Shown piece after piece: positions 1 through 8,785 of a stretch of 50,901 nucleotides of DNA. Numbering within the stretch: the first letter of the stretch is position 1; the number at the start of each line of letters is the position of its first letter. Made by a program: the position numbers and the translations under genes. Location: contig NZ_LYVF01000178.1 in NCBI RefSeq assembly GCF_001655685.1, positions 1-50,901 on the forward strand. The letters run 5' to 3'. The notes beneath the pieces were generated by a model, which worked only from the letters and a program-made list of their open reading frames with translations, searched no databases and was not told the DNA's origin. This DNA comes from Desulfotomaculum copahuensis. GTDB taxonomy: Bacteria; Bacillota; Desulfotomaculia; Desulfotomaculales; Desulfovirgulaceae.

Positions 1-120
1 GACGTCCTGCTTGAGCGTGCCGAACTCCTGCTTTAATTCATGCAATTCCTCGCGTACGGGTTTTAATTCTTCCTGAATGACGTTGCGGAGCATGCTTACC
101 AATTCACTATTATCCGGCAC
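1..120 (-). CDS. Small coiled-coil hypothetical protein (5' part only)
   Basis: A minus-strand reading frame starts with GTG at 120-118 and runs off the left edge after 40 codons. A strong ribosome site (AGGAGG, complement of 128-133) lies 7 bases upstream, which decides the start. The visible peptide begins VPDNSELVSMLRNVIQEELK and is followed by charged heptad-like residues (E/K/L rich) without proline beyond one KP, as in a helical coiled coil. No family can be named from 40 residues. It is divergent from the partner-switching genes that start at 314, so the roughly 190 bases between them probably hold two promoters, but I could not pick convincing -35/-10 boxes there. Confidence 0.6.
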   Translation of the reverse strand, partial: MPDNSELVSMLRNVIQEELKPVREELHELKQEFGTLKQDV

Positions 121-313
121 TGTAATACCTCCTGCATGTCGGGTAAATTACTATTTAACAGGGCGGCATAATTTTCCTGCCATGGAAGATAAATTTTTCC
201 GCCAATGTTTTTACCGCTTTAAGCGTAAAAAAGGGTTTTACCCGTGAAAGTAGAATATTTTTCCCGGGACGGAAAAACATTTGCTTTTTCCCGGATACTT
301 GGGGGGATTTACT

Positions 314-661
314 GTGGGTCGTCAGTTTACTTGCCGCGTCGAAAAAACTGGTCCGGTGCGGTTTTTGCGTCTGGATGGCGAGATCACCGGTGAAAGTGAA
401 GCAAGCTTTAAAAACATGCCTGTGGGCGGGGCGGCAGACGGGGCGCTGGTGCTGGATTTTGCCGGAGTGGATTACATCAACAGTGCCGGCCTGGCGTTAC
501 TGATCGGTCTGATCCGGCGCTGCCGGCAGGAGAACCGGAGCGTGGGCGCGATAAACCTGTCGGATCATTACCGTAAAATTTTCCACATGGTCGGCCTTAA
601 TGATTACATCGCCCTGTTTGAAAGTGACAAGCAGGCCCGTATGGCCTTTTCTCCGCATTAA
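314..661 (+). CDS. STAS-domain anti-sigma factor antagonist (SpoIIAA/RsbV type)
   Basis: A 115-residue single-domain STAS protein. In this family the unphosphorylated protein binds an anti-sigma kinase and frees the sigma factor or other target. The serine substrate motif is visible in VDYINSAGLALLIGL, where NSAG carries the phosphorylatable Ser. The frame opens at a TTG at 281, but GTG at 314 has a G-rich ribosome site (301-306) at the right distance and gives a normal family start, so 314 is preferred. The stop lies 17 bases before the phosphatase gene and a kinase follows after that, so the three form a partner-switching module. Which sigma factor or output it controls cannot be told from the window. 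Confidence 0.88.
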   Translation: MGRQFTCRVEKTGPVRFLRLDGEITGESEASFKNMPVGGAADGALVLDFAGVDYINSAGLALLIGLIRRCRQENRSVGAINLSDHYRKIFHMVGLNDYIALFESDKQARMAFSPH

Positions 662-678
662 ACCGGAGCGGGAAGTGA

Positions 679-2352
679 TTGTTACCCGTGCATTTATCCA
701 GGAGACTGCGGGCCGGACTGCTGTACATGGCTGCGGCAGCGGCGGCGGTGGCGGCGCTGGTGATCAGCCTGAGTAATTCTTTTCTCCAGGGGGTCACCCT
801 GGAACAGCAGTTGAATTTTTACCTGCCGGTGGTGTTGGGGCAGTGCCTGTTTGTGGTGCTGGCCCTTTATACCATTTCGGTGGTTTACCTGAAACCGGTG
901 TTTGGCACGCTGGACCTTTTGTCAGCCGGCCGGCCGGTGGCGGACGAATTGGCTGCCGCGGCCCGGCGGGCATCCTTCAATTATCCTCTGGATATGCTTA
1001 TTTTCCTCACCCTCTGCGGTGCCGGGTTAAGCCTGATTTTTCATGCCGCCGAGTGGCTGTTCTTTTACCGGGGAAATATTCCGGCCCACTGGTGGGTATT
1101 GACCTTTCAGAATGCCGCCTTTGAATTGACCCTTGCCGTTTCCCTGGGTATGTTTTACTTCGCCTTTTCCCGCCGTCTCCTGCGGGAGCCTCTGGAGTTG
1201 ACCACCGGCCTGGCCCCTGATGAAGGAAAAAGATTGACCGTCAAAGGGCGGCTGTTGCTTATCATCATTTCGCTGTTCATCATCAACGTCTCTTCTTTTT
1301 TTGCCTTCTACTTGCTTTTCCCCCTGAGCGGCCGGTCCGTGCCCGCCGGTTTGTACCTTGCCTATACCCTGCTGCTGCTGCTTTACTCTATGGTCGCCGG
1401 CCTGGCTGTCGCCGCCGATACAGGTGCCGACATCCTGCTGGTGGCCCGCCGGTTGGCTGAAATGGCCCGCGGTGCGGCTCCCGGCCGGCACCAGACTCTG
1501 ACGGTGACTTCCCTGGACGAAGTGGGTGATCTGGTGGCCGCTTTTAACCGGTTGCAGCAGCAGGTAGCCCGGGTCTACCGTAATGTGGACCGTGAACTGG
1601 CCCTGGCCCGGGCCGTTCAAAAAGGGCTGCTGCCCCGGGAGTTCCCGGCGCTGCCGGGCTGGGAGGCCGCTGCTGTTTCACGGCCGGCCAGGCAGGTGGG
1701 GGGCGATTTTTACGATTTTGTATCTTTGCCGGAGGGCCGTTTTGGCCTGCTGGTGGGCGACGCCGCCGGAAAGGGGATGCCGGCGGCCCTGCTCATGGCG
1801 GCGGTGGTGGGCATCCTGCGTGCCGAAGCACCCCGGGGAGACAGTCCGGCGGCAGTGTTAAGCAAAGTGAATGATTTGGTCTGCAGCGTCCTGGCCGGGG
1901 GAATGTTCGTCACCGTCCTGTATGCCGTTTTTGAGCCCGCCAGCGGCCGCTGCACACTGGCCAGTGCCGGACACATGAGCCCGGTGCGTTTTTTTGCCGG
2001 CGGCGGCGAGCCGGAACTGGTGACTGCAGGTGCCCTTCCCCTGGGGCTGGAGCAGGGAGTGACCTACCGGGATACCACGCTGACCATTCCTCCCGGCGGG
2101 GGCATCGCCTTTTATTCCGACGGCCTGGTTGAGGCGCGGGACAAATCAGGTGAATTGTTTGGCTTTCCGCGCTTTCTCCGGCTGTTTCACAGCGCGGCCG
2201 CTACCGGCGGCGAAAGTTTTATTGCCATGGTGATGGATGAAGTGGAGCGCTTTGCCGGTGGTGAGCCGGCGGATGACCTGACCTTGTTGCTTTTGCGCCG
2301 GGCTGGCACCTCCGGCGGTGAAAAATCACCACCCGCCAGTGGACGGTGCTGA
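679..2352 (+). CDS. Membrane PP2C-type serine phosphatase with HAMP domain (RsbU/SpoIIE-like)
   Basis: A 557-residue sensor phosphatase. The N-terminal 245 residues hold several hydrophobic segments around an extracytoplasmic region. A HAMP-like linker follows at about 250-300 (SLDEVGDLVAAFNRL), then a PP2C/SpoIIE catalytic domain at about 310-545. The metal-binding acidic motifs GGDFYDF (about 338-344), VGDAAGKGMPAALL and FYSDGLVEA (about 476-484) are all present, so it should be active. By family logic it dephosphorylates the STAS protein encoded just upstream in response to an envelope signal. The start is TTG at 679, 11 bases after GGAG. An in-frame GTG at 688 is an alternative. Confidence 0.9.
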   Translation: MLPVHLSRRLRAGLLYMAAAAAAVAALVISLSNSFLQGVTLEQQLNFYLPVVLGQCLFVVLALYTISVVYLKPVFGTLDLLSAGRPVADELAAAARRASFNYPLDMLIFLTLCGAGLSLIFHAAEWLFFYRGNIPAHWWVLTFQNAAFELTLAVSLGMFYFAFSRRLLREPLELTTGLAPDEGKRLTVKGRLLLIIISLFIINVSSFFAFYLLFPLSGRSVPAGLYLAYTLLLLLYSMVAGLAVAADTGADILLVARRLAEMARGAAPGRHQTLTVTSLDEVGDLVAAFNRLQQQVARVYRNVDRELALARAVQKGLLPREFPALPGWEAAAVSRPARQVGGDFYDFVSLPEGRFGLLVGDAAGKGMPAALLMAAVVGILRAEAPRGDSPAAVLSKVNDLVCSVLAGGMFVTVLYAVFEPASGRCTLASAGHMSPVRFFAGGGEPELVTAGALPLGLEQGVTYRDTTLTIPPGGGIAFYSDGLVEARDKSGELFGFPRFLRLFHSAAATGGESFIAMVMDEVERFAGGEPADDLTLLLLRRAGTSGGEKSPPASGRC

Positions 2353-2407
2353 CGGGTGAAACAAAAGCAGCGAGCAGGCTATATTTGTAAGGTTTTTGTA
2401 AGCCCGA

Positions 2408-2437
2408 CCCCGTACTCTTGAAGAGGCGGGGATTTTT
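2408..2437 (+). terminator. Candidate rho-independent terminator after the phosphatase gene
   Basis: CCCCG (2408-2412) pairs with CGGGG (2427-2431) and CTC with GAG inside it, around a TTGAA loop. The stem is followed by ATTTTTA. It lies between the phosphatase and kinase genes, so it may reduce kinase transcription relative to its antagonists. Confidence 0.5.
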
Positions 2438-2503
2438 ACCGCCCAAAAAAGAGGAGAAAGGGGCGGTTTGCGTGTATTAAGAAGCGAGCGAAAGGGAATT
2501 TGA
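2438..2503 (+). promoter_or_regulatory. Hairpin with an exposed ribosome site and an 11-codon leader frame before the kinase gene
   Basis: ACCGCCC (2438-2444) and GGGCGGT (2461-2467) form a perfect 7-bp stem. Its 16-base loop carries GAGGAG (2451-2456). Directly after the stem a TTG at 2468 opens an 11-codon frame that stops with TGA at 2501-2503, overlapping the TTG start of the kinase (2500-2502) in the string TTGA. The layout resembles a translated leader coupled to the next gene. Whether the short frame is translated is inference. Confidence 0.35.
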
Positions 2504-2955
2504 GGTTGGTAAAAGGGTGTGGGAATCCGTTGGAATCGAGGGAGGTATATTTATCCATTCCGTCCAGCCCCGGTTTTGAGCGGGTGGCCATGGCAGCGGC
2601 CGCGGAACTGTTGCGGCTCAAAGGGGCCGGTGAGGAAGCGGCCCGGGATCTGGCCGCCGCCGTGGGCGAGGCCTGCCTCAATGCCATGGAACACGGCCAC
2701 GGTTTCGACCCGCGCCTGCAGGTGCAGCTGAACTTCCGGGTGGCGGACGGTTGTCTGCAAGTGGCCGTCCAGGATGCCGGTCCGTCCTTTATTCTGCCGG
2801 AACGGGAGCCCTCGCTTCGGAATAAGATCGAAGGTGGGGAAAACCCGCGGGGTTGGGGTTTATACCTGATCAAAAAACTGGTGGACCGGGTGGAGCTGCA
2901 GCGTTATCCCGGAGGCAACCGGCTGCTGTTGACCAAAAAATTACCGGAAAGTTAA
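2500..2955 (+). CDS. Anti-sigma regulatory factor, GHKL serine kinase (RsbW/SpoIIAB-like)
   Basis: A 151-residue single-domain ATP-binding kinase of the anti-sigma type. The N box is seen as GEACLNAMEHGHG (about 63-75), the G1 box as VQDAGPSF and the G2 box as GWGLYLIKKLVD. In the family it phosphorylates the STAS antagonist and, when free, holds a sigma factor. Together with the STAS and PP2C genes upstream it completes a partner-switching circuit, but no sigma gene is adjacent, so the target is unknown. The start is TTG at 2500, preceded by AAAGGG. Its start overlaps the stop of a possible leader frame. Confidence 0.88.
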   Translation: MRLVKGCGNPLESREVYLSIPSSPGFERVAMAAAAELLRLKGAGEEAARDLAAAVGEACLNAMEHGHGFDPRLQVQLNFRVADGCLQVAVQDAGPSFILPEREPSLRNKIEGGENPRGWGLYLIKKLVDRVELQRYPGGNRLLLTKKLPES

Positions 2956-2998
2956 CTGTTTGGCAGTTCGGCAAACTACTGAAAGGAAAGTGATCAAT

Positions 2999-5344
2999 AT
3001 GCCGGGCAGACTGGCTAAAATCATCGGCGGTTTCCTTTTCACTTTTGTTTGTATGCTCTTCCTGACCGGCGGGCAGTTGGCCGGGGCGGCCGTCTCACCC
3101 CTGGTTTTGGGACTGGGCGAGGCCCGGGAATATGGCTTTGGCGGAAGTTACAACAACTTCTGGGATCTGCGAAAAAACATTTCGGTCACCTACGGCAGTG
3201 GTGAATTCTTTTCCATCAACTACAGCAGCATTAGTCCACGTCTCACCTACCAGGGTGGAGAAGCAGGCGGTTTTCTGGATGCCGGCGCCGTACCAAAGCC
3301 GGCCGGGCAGGAAGCTTTCAATGTTACTCCCGCCTTGTTGTCCTATAGCAATACCAGGGACATTCAAGCCGGTCACCTGTACGTATTGCGGACGGCAACC
3401 CTGGGTTATTTTGCTTTATATGCCGATGACATTCAAATCGTTGATGACGAACCGCATTTGAACTTTACGCTTTATGAAATGAAAGGGCCGCCTTTCAAAT
3501 CTCTCCCGCAGCCGCAACCACAGCCGCAGCCGCAGCCACAACCGGGTGAAAACAGTTCCGGGCAACAGCAAGCCGCTCCTTCCGGCAGCCAGACCATAAC
3601 CCTGCCCGGCGGCGCGGTCTATACGGGCGAAGTCGCCAACGGCCTGCCCGATGGCGCCGGCAGCGCGATCTGGCCGGATGGAGCTACCTACCGCGGCGAG
3701 TGGAAAAATGGCAAGCAGCACGGCGAGGGTACCAAAACCTACGCCGGTGGAGACAAGTATGTCGGTGAGTGGAAGGACGGCCTCCGGGACGGCTGGGGTA
3801 TTTATTCCTGGCTCGACGGGGACAAATACGACGGCAACTGGAAAGCGGGAAAAATGAACGGCCAGGGGAAATTTACCAGTGCCGGCGGCAAAGTTGAAGA
3901 AGGACTGTGGCAGGATGACCGGTTTATGGGCGGCGGTGTACCTGAGGGACAGAATTCCGCCCCGCCCGAAGGGACGAACAACCAGCCGGGGAATCAAGCG
4001 GTTCAGAAAACGCCGGCCGTTGTGCCTGCAAATCCGCCGGCTGTTGTTCCGGCAAACCCGCCGGCTGTTGTTCCGGCAAACCCGCCGGCTGTTGTGCCTG
4101 CAAATCCGCCGGCTGTTGTTCCGGCAAACCCGCCGGCTGTTGTTCCGGCAAACCCGCCGGCCGTTGCTCCGGCAAACCCGCCGGCGGGACAAAACCCGGT
4201 GGTGCTGCTGGACGGGAAAACTCTTTCCTTCGACGTGCCGCCGCTGGTTGAAAATGGCCGGACACTGGTTCCCCTGCGGGTGATCTTTACGGCCCTGGGG
4301 GCAACGGTGGATTGGGATGAAGCCACCGGCACGGTAAAAGCGGCCAAAGACGGCATCCAGATCAAGCTGCAACTGGGGGCGCGGACCGCCTACAAGAACG
4401 GTTCCCCGCTCAGCCTTGACGTTCCGGGCAAGACAATCAACGGCCGGACACTGGTTCCGCTGCGTTTTGTCAGTGAGGCCCTGGGGGCGAAGGTGGACTG
4501 GAACGAAAAATCGCAGACGGTTTCCATCGCCGGCAACAGCAGCAGCAACAGCAGCGGCCCGGCCCCGGCGGCGCCCGCCAATGCCGGCCGGCCGGGGACG
4601 GCCTGCTGGGTGGAAAGCGACTGCCGCCTGGTCCGGGACGGGCAGGTAATTTTTGAAGATCCACACTCCATTCAGTACCCGTTCATCAGTCCGGACGGAA
4701 AATGGCTGGTTTACTCGCACAATGAAGCGGAGGTTTACCTGGCCGGACTGGGCGACGGTTCATCCCGCGTTATTTACCAGCTGAAGGGAAATGATGCGGC
4801 TGGTTACGGGGTGATTCCCCTCGGCTGGTCGGCGGACGGCACCCGGATCCTGCTGCTCACTTATAACCATGGCGGCTTTAACGGCGGCAATGAACTGCTC
4901 ATTCTGGACAAAAAAAGCGGTCAAACCAGCCTGGTGATTAAAGGAACCTCTTCCGCCAGTTGGGGCGGGGACGGGCGAATAGTAACGGCCGGTGCCGGCA
5001 GCATGAAAGTAATTGATCAATCCGGGCGGACCATCAAGGAATTGACCCTGCCCAAAGGGGGCTGGTTTTACCATGCCGAACATCCCTGCTTTACCCCGGA
5101 CGGCAGCAAGGTGGTATATAATTTAGGCGGGGAATATTACCTGCACGATATCGGAAAAGACAGCTATCAGATGATCTTCAAGCTGGAAAATGATCCGGAT
5201 TCCGGCAGCTATCCCCGGGTGGGCAATGACGGCCGCATCATCTGCGCCGATAACAAGGGAGCAGTATATGTATACGATCCGGCAAAGGGTACGGCCGCCG
5301 TCTTTTACGACAAAGCCCGGTGCAGCTATCCCAACTGGCAGTAG
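2999..5344 (+). CDS. Secreted MORN-repeat, copper-amine-oxidase-like and beta-propeller protein
   Basis: A 781-residue exported mosaic. A signal peptide occupies about residues 1-30 (charged start, hydrophobic core GGFLFTFVCMLFLTGG, AGAA site). A PQ-rich stretch (about 170-182) leads to about four MORN repeats (about 203-292, with GEWKNGKQHGEG and GEWKDGLRDGWG). Seven copies of AVVPANPP follow (340-395). Next comes a copper-amine-oxidase N-terminal-like domain (about 400-514, two NGRTLVPLR units), a fold common in surface proteins of Peptococcaceae. The C-terminal 250 residues contain FTPDG and ISPDGKWLVYS motifs of a PD40/TolB-like beta propeller. The start is ATG at 2999 with AAGGAAAG upstream; the longer TTG frame from 2960 is not needed. 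A role as sensor or cell-wall-associated output of the switch upstream is inference from position. Confidence 0.85.
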   Translation: MPGRLAKIIGGFLFTFVCMLFLTGGQLAGAAVSPLVLGLGEAREYGFGGSYNNFWDLRKNISVTYGSGEFFSINYSSISPRLTYQGGEAGGFLDAGAVPKPAGQEAFNVTPALLSYSNTRDIQAGHLYVLRTATLGYFALYADDIQIVDDEPHLNFTLYEMKGPPFKSLPQPQPQPQPQPQPGENSSGQQQAAPSGSQTITLPGGAVYTGEVANGLPDGAGSAIWPDGATYRGEWKNGKQHGEGTKTYAGGDKYVGEWKDGLRDGWGIYSWLDGDKYDGNWKAGKMNGQGKFTSAGGKVEEGLWQDDRFMGGGVPEGQNSAPPEGTNNQPGNQAVQKTPAVVPANPPAVVPANPPAVVPANPPAVVPANPPAVVPANPPAVVPANPPAVAPANPPAGQNPVVLLDGKTLSFDVPPLVENGRTLVPLRVIFTALGATVDWDEATGTVKAAKDGIQIKLQLGARTAYKNGSPLSLDVPGKTINGRTLVPLRFVSEALGAKVDWNEKSQTVSIAGNSSSNSSGPAPAAPANAGRPGTACWVESDCRLVRDGQVIFEDPHSIQYPFISPDGKWLVYSHNEAEVYLAGLGDGSSRVIYQLKGNDAAGYGVIPLGWSADGTRILLLTYNHGGFNGGNELLILDKKSGQTSLVIKGTSSASWGGDGRIVTAGAGSMKVIDQSGRTIKELTLPKGGWFYHAEHPCFTPDGSKVVYNLGGEYYLHDIGKDSYQMIFKLENDPDSGSYPRVGNDGRIICADNKGAVYVYDPAKGTAAVFYDKARCSYPNWQ
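4016..4183 (+). repeat. Seven tandem 24-base repeats encoding AVVPANPP
   Basis: Seven in-frame 24-base units encode AVVPANPP (the last is AVAPANPP), forming a rigid Pro/Ala linker between the MORN and copper-amine-oxidase-like domains. Units alternate between two synonymous forms (CCTGCAAATCCG and CCGGCAAACCCG), which shows recent unit duplication. Confidence 0.95.
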
Positions 5345-5371
5345 CCTGCTGTTCCGCACCATTATGCAAGA

Positions 5372-5430
5372 CGCCGCCCGGTGTCCGGCGCAGGGTTTTT
5401 CGCCGGACACCCCTGACAGCGGCGGAGTTT
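5372..5430 (+). terminator. Long hairpin after the MORN gene
   Basis: GGTGTCCGGCG (5380-5390) and CGCCGGACACC (5401-5411) make a perfect 11-bp stem. An outer arm, CGCCGC (5372-5377) with GCGGCG (5419-5424), extends it, and GAGTTTT follows. It sits between two co-directional genes and probably terminates or attenuates transcription. Its position also argues that the regulator starts downstream of it. Confidence 0.55.
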
Positions 5431-5514
5431 TGGCGCAGGATGCACCAATTCACCCGAAGCACCGCTTATATCCGGCCGGGGCTTGACAATTCCTTGCAAA
5501 GGGCGGTTGATGAC

Positions 5515-8500
5515 ATGTTGCCACGCTTTCCGAAAAGCAAATTCCGGGCGCCGGCCCTGCCGGCTCACTACCTGCCCCGGGAGCGCCTGCTCACTGTTTT
5601 GAACGGGAACGCGGCCGGCCGCCTGACCTGTCTGGCCGCCGGCGCCGGCTACGGGAAAAGCACTCTGGCCGCCGGCTTCCTGCAACGGGTGCCGGATCTT
5701 TTTGTGTGGATCAACCTGGATGCAGATGATGCCGGTGGCGCTGTGTTCCTGCAGCTGATTCTAAGCGGCCTGGCCGGCGTTTTGCCGTCCTTTGGCGCGG
5801 TCCTGGAGCGGGAAGGCGTTCTGCACCAGGCGCACTGGCCGGGCCGGGGACGGCTGCTGGACATTGCGGCGGAGGTGCTGGAGGATGAACTGGCCGGACG
5901 CAGGCTTTTATTGGTGCTGGAGGACTACCAGCAGGTTGCCGGGTGCCCGGAGGCAGGCGCATTGCTGGACTCATTGCTCAAGCTGCTGCCTTCCCCGGTG
6001 CACCTGCTTGTTTTGAGCCGGCGGCCGGTGCATTTGCCATCCCTGCCCGCTCTGACGGCGGCGGGGCGGGCGGCGGTGCTGGGCCGGGAAGAACTGGCCT
6101 TCACCCGGGACGAGGCCGGGCGGTTTTTTGCCGCCCGGCCCGGTGTGCCCGTGCCGAACGCACTGATCGAGCAGGTCTGGCGGGGGATGGCCGGATGGCC
6201 GCTCGGCGTGCAGTTGGCCGCCCGGGCGATGGCCGCCGGCGGCGCATACAGCGGTCCGGACACAGGCGTCGCCTCCCTGATGGAGGAAGTGCTCAGGGGG
6301 GTTATAGCCGCCGAACCTCCGGCCGTCAGGGACGCGCTGCCGCTCACGGCTGTCTTTGAGGAGTGGGACGGCGAACTGTTTAACGCTGTTTTTTCCCGTC
6401 CGGACGGCTGCGCCCTGGCCGCTCACCTGTCCGGCAGCGGGCTGCCGGTGGAGCGCCTGCCCGGCGGCGGCTTGCGCTATCACCGGACTTTCAAGGCGTT
6501 TTTGCTCAAACTGCTCAAGGAAGACGGGCAGAAATACCGGGACACCCAGAGCCGGGCGGCGGATTATTTCCTGGCCCGGGAAAGCCCGGCGGAAGCCTTT
6601 CCCTGCCTGGTGGCGGCCGGTGAGCGGGGCCGGGCCGTCCTGGCCCTGCAACAGGCCGCCCGGCCGTTGCTCCGGCAGGGCCGCCTGCCAACCCTGGGCG
6701 CCATGCTGGAAACACTGCCCGGACCGGTGCTGGACACCCTGCCCGGCATTATCCTTGATTTCGGTGAAGCGTGCATTCACGCCGGGCGTTTTCGGGACGG
6801 ACTGGCCTGGCTGCGCCACGCCGCCGGTGCTTTCGGCGCCGCCGGGGACGCGGCCGGCCTGACCAGGGCATTGTGCGCCCAGGGAGCGGCCTATGCCGCC
6901 CGGGGGGAGAGGGAAAACGCCCTGGCCGTGTACAATCAGGCGCTGGGGGAAGCCGCTGCGCAAAACAGCCTTCTGCGCAGCGTCGTTCTGCACTATCTGG
7001 CCGTCTGGACGGCCCGGGCGGGGGAGAAGGAGCGGCCGGAAAAATTTTTCCGTGCGGCGGCGGAATGCTGCCGGGAACATGGTGATCCGGCGGCAACAGC
7101 GGCGCTTCTTTTGGATCAGGCCTATTTTTACTATTATCGGCGCGGCCTGTTCCAGGAAGCACGCGCTCTGGTGGAGCGGGCCGCGCTGGCCGCGGCCACC
7201 GCCGGGGACCGGATGCTGACCAGCCGCAGCCGTCTGGTGGGCGGTGCGGTTTTGCTCCGGCTGGGACGGACCGCGGAGGCGCTGGAGAACTTTCTGCTCG
7301 CGGCCGGGGAGTGTCCGGAAGGGAAAGAAGACTTCCCGGCCGGTGTTCCGGCCCTGCTCGGGGCGGCGGAAGCTTTAAGCCGGCTGCCGGACCCGGATTG
7401 GCCGCGCATCGGTGAGCTTTACGACCGGGCGGCGACGGCGCTGGCGGCGCAGGAACCTTTTTTGGAAGCCGCCGTGCTGCTCTCCCTGGGGCGAAGCGCT
7501 TTTTACCGCCGGCGGGGGGATATGGTTCCGGCCCTGGAGGAAGCCGGGAACGCCCTGGAACTGGCCGCGGGCACCGGCGACTGCTGGCTGGAGGCCGTCG
7601 CCGGACTGAATCAGGCGGCAGCGTATATCCAAACCGGCGGTGAAATTGCAGCCGGCGCCCCGGCGCTGCTGGAAAAGGCGGCAGCCGCCTTTACTCTTGT
7701 GGGTGACGGCTATCATCTGGCTTTGATTGACTGCTGGCGCTATTATGACCGGATTTGCCGGAACGGCGGGGCGGACCGGAGGCTTGGGGAAAAATGCCTT
7801 TCACATTGCGGGCGGTTCCCGGCCCTGCTCCCGGGGGAAAAGGCGCTGGCCGAAAGTATCCCGGCCCGGCCGGCGGATGCCGGTGGGGAAAAGCCGGCAA
7901 AACCCCCGGAAAATCAACCGGCCGGCGGTGGCGGAAAAGCCGGCCCGCCGGTTACGGCAACAGCGGCATCGCCGCCGCTGCTGCGGATCTGCTGCCTGGG
8001 CCGGTTTCAGGTGTACCGGGGCGGTGTTTTGTTGGACGAGCGGCTCTGGCGCCGGCGCAAGGCCAAAACGCTGCTCAAATACCTGGCCCTGCACCGGGAA
8101 GGGAAGGCGCCCCGGGATGTAATCATGGAGCTGCTTTGGCCGGATCTGCCCGCTGATAAGGCCGCCAATGCCCTTTACGTAACTCTGCACGCCTTGCGCA
8201 AAGCGCTCAACCGGAGCCTGCCCGTGGAAGTGGAGTATGTGGCCGTTAAGGACGGCATGATTTACCTGGAGCCGGAGCTGCTGGCGGAAGTGGATTGCCG
8301 GCTGTTTGAAGAGGCCTGTGCCCGGGCCTTTGGCCGGGGGGAGGACGGTTCGGGCGGGGCGGCGGCCGATTTGGAAAGGGCGCGCCGTCTTTACCGGGGC
8401 GATCTGCTGGCCGAAGACATCTATGAAGACTGGCCGGCGGCCGCCCGGGAAAGATTGCGGCAGCTGTACTTGCAGGTGTTGACCGCCCTGGCCTCCCGCG

Positions 8501-8724
8501 CCCTGGCCGCCGGCCGGGAAGGGGAGGCGCTGGATTTGTGGCGGGAAGCGGTGGAGCGGGAACCGCTGGATGAAAAGGCACGCGCGCAGCTTGTCCGCCT
8601 GCTGCTGCGACTGGGACAGCGTGCCGCCGCCCGCCGCCACTTGCAGCAGATACGGGAACTGCTCCGGCGGGAACTGGGGATCAAGCCCGGGGATGAACTG
8701 ACCGCACTTTCCCGGTTGTGCTGA
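5515..8724 (+). CDS. MalT-like ATPase regulator with C-terminal BTAD/winged-helix domain
   Basis: A 1,069-residue signal-transduction ATPase. The N-terminal NTPase carries a P-loop at residues 43-50 (GAGYGKST) and a Walker B-like stretch LLLVLEDYQQ. The middle of the protein (about 380-800) is alanine-rich helical TPR-like repeat. A Gly/Pro linker (about 783-820) leads to an OmpR-type winged helix (about 822-920, LRICCLGRFQVYRGG) and a bacterial transcriptional activation domain (about 920-1069). This is the MalT-like arrangement with the DNA-binding part at the C-terminus instead of the N-terminus as in SARP proteins. The frame is open from 5320, overlapping the previous gene, but ATG at 5515 with AAAGGGCGG upstream and the hairpin at 5372-5424 favour 5515. 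The inducer and target genes are unknown. Confidence 0.85.
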   Translation: MLPRFPKSKFRAPALPAHYLPRERLLTVLNGNAAGRLTCLAAGAGYGKSTLAAGFLQRVPDLFVWINLDADDAGGAVFLQLILSGLAGVLPSFGAVLEREGVLHQAHWPGRGRLLDIAAEVLEDELAGRRLLLVLEDYQQVAGCPEAGALLDSLLKLLPSPVHLLVLSRRPVHLPSLPALTAAGRAAVLGREELAFTRDEAGRFFAARPGVPVPNALIEQVWRGMAGWPLGVQLAARAMAAGGAYSGPDTGVASLMEEVLRGVIAAEPPAVRDALPLTAVFEEWDGELFNAVFSRPDGCALAAHLSGSGLPVERLPGGGLRYHRTFKAFLLKLLKEDGQKYRDTQSRAADYFLARESPAEAFPCLVAAGERGRAVLALQQAARPLLRQGRLPTLGAMLETLPGPVLDTLPGIILDFGEACIHAGRFRDGLAWLRHAAGAFGAAGDAAGLTRALCAQGAAYAARGERENALAVYNQALGEAAAQNSLLRSVVLHYLAVWTARAGEKERPEKFFRAAAECCREHGDPAATAALLLDQAYFYYYRRGLFQEARALVERAALAAATAGDRMLTSRSRLVGGAVLLRLGRTAEALENFLLAAGECPEGKEDFPAGVPALLGAAEALSRLPDPDWPRIGELYDRAATALAAQEPFLEAAVLLSLGRSAFYRRRGDMVPALEEAGNALELAAGTGDCWLEAVAGLNQAAAYIQTGGEIAAGAPALLEKAAAAFTLVGDGYHLALIDCWRYYDRICRNGGADRRLGEKCLSHCGRFPALLPGEKALAESIPARPADAGGEKPAKPPENQPAGGGGKAGPPVTATAASPPLLRICCLGRFQVYRGGVLLDERLWRRRKAKTLLKYLALHREGKAPRDVIMELLWPDLPADKAANALYVTLHALRKALNRSLPVEVEYVAVKDGMIYLEPELLAEVDCRLFEEACARAFGRGEDGSGGAAADLERARRLYRGDLLAEDIYEDWPAAARERLRQLYLQVLTALASRALAAGREGEALDLWREAVEREPLDEKARAQLVRLLLRLGQRAAARRHLQQIRELLRRELGIKPGDELTALSRLC

Positions 8725-8785
8725 GCGTTTCCGGCTACCTGCCGGGATAACGGCAAAGTTGTTTTTGTTTAAGGCGGAGCCTTTC

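Noticed and set aside
5483-5512. TTGACA at 5483 as a promoter for the BTAD regulator
   Set aside because: No -10 box at 16-18 bases, and transcription would begin at or after the chosen start codon.
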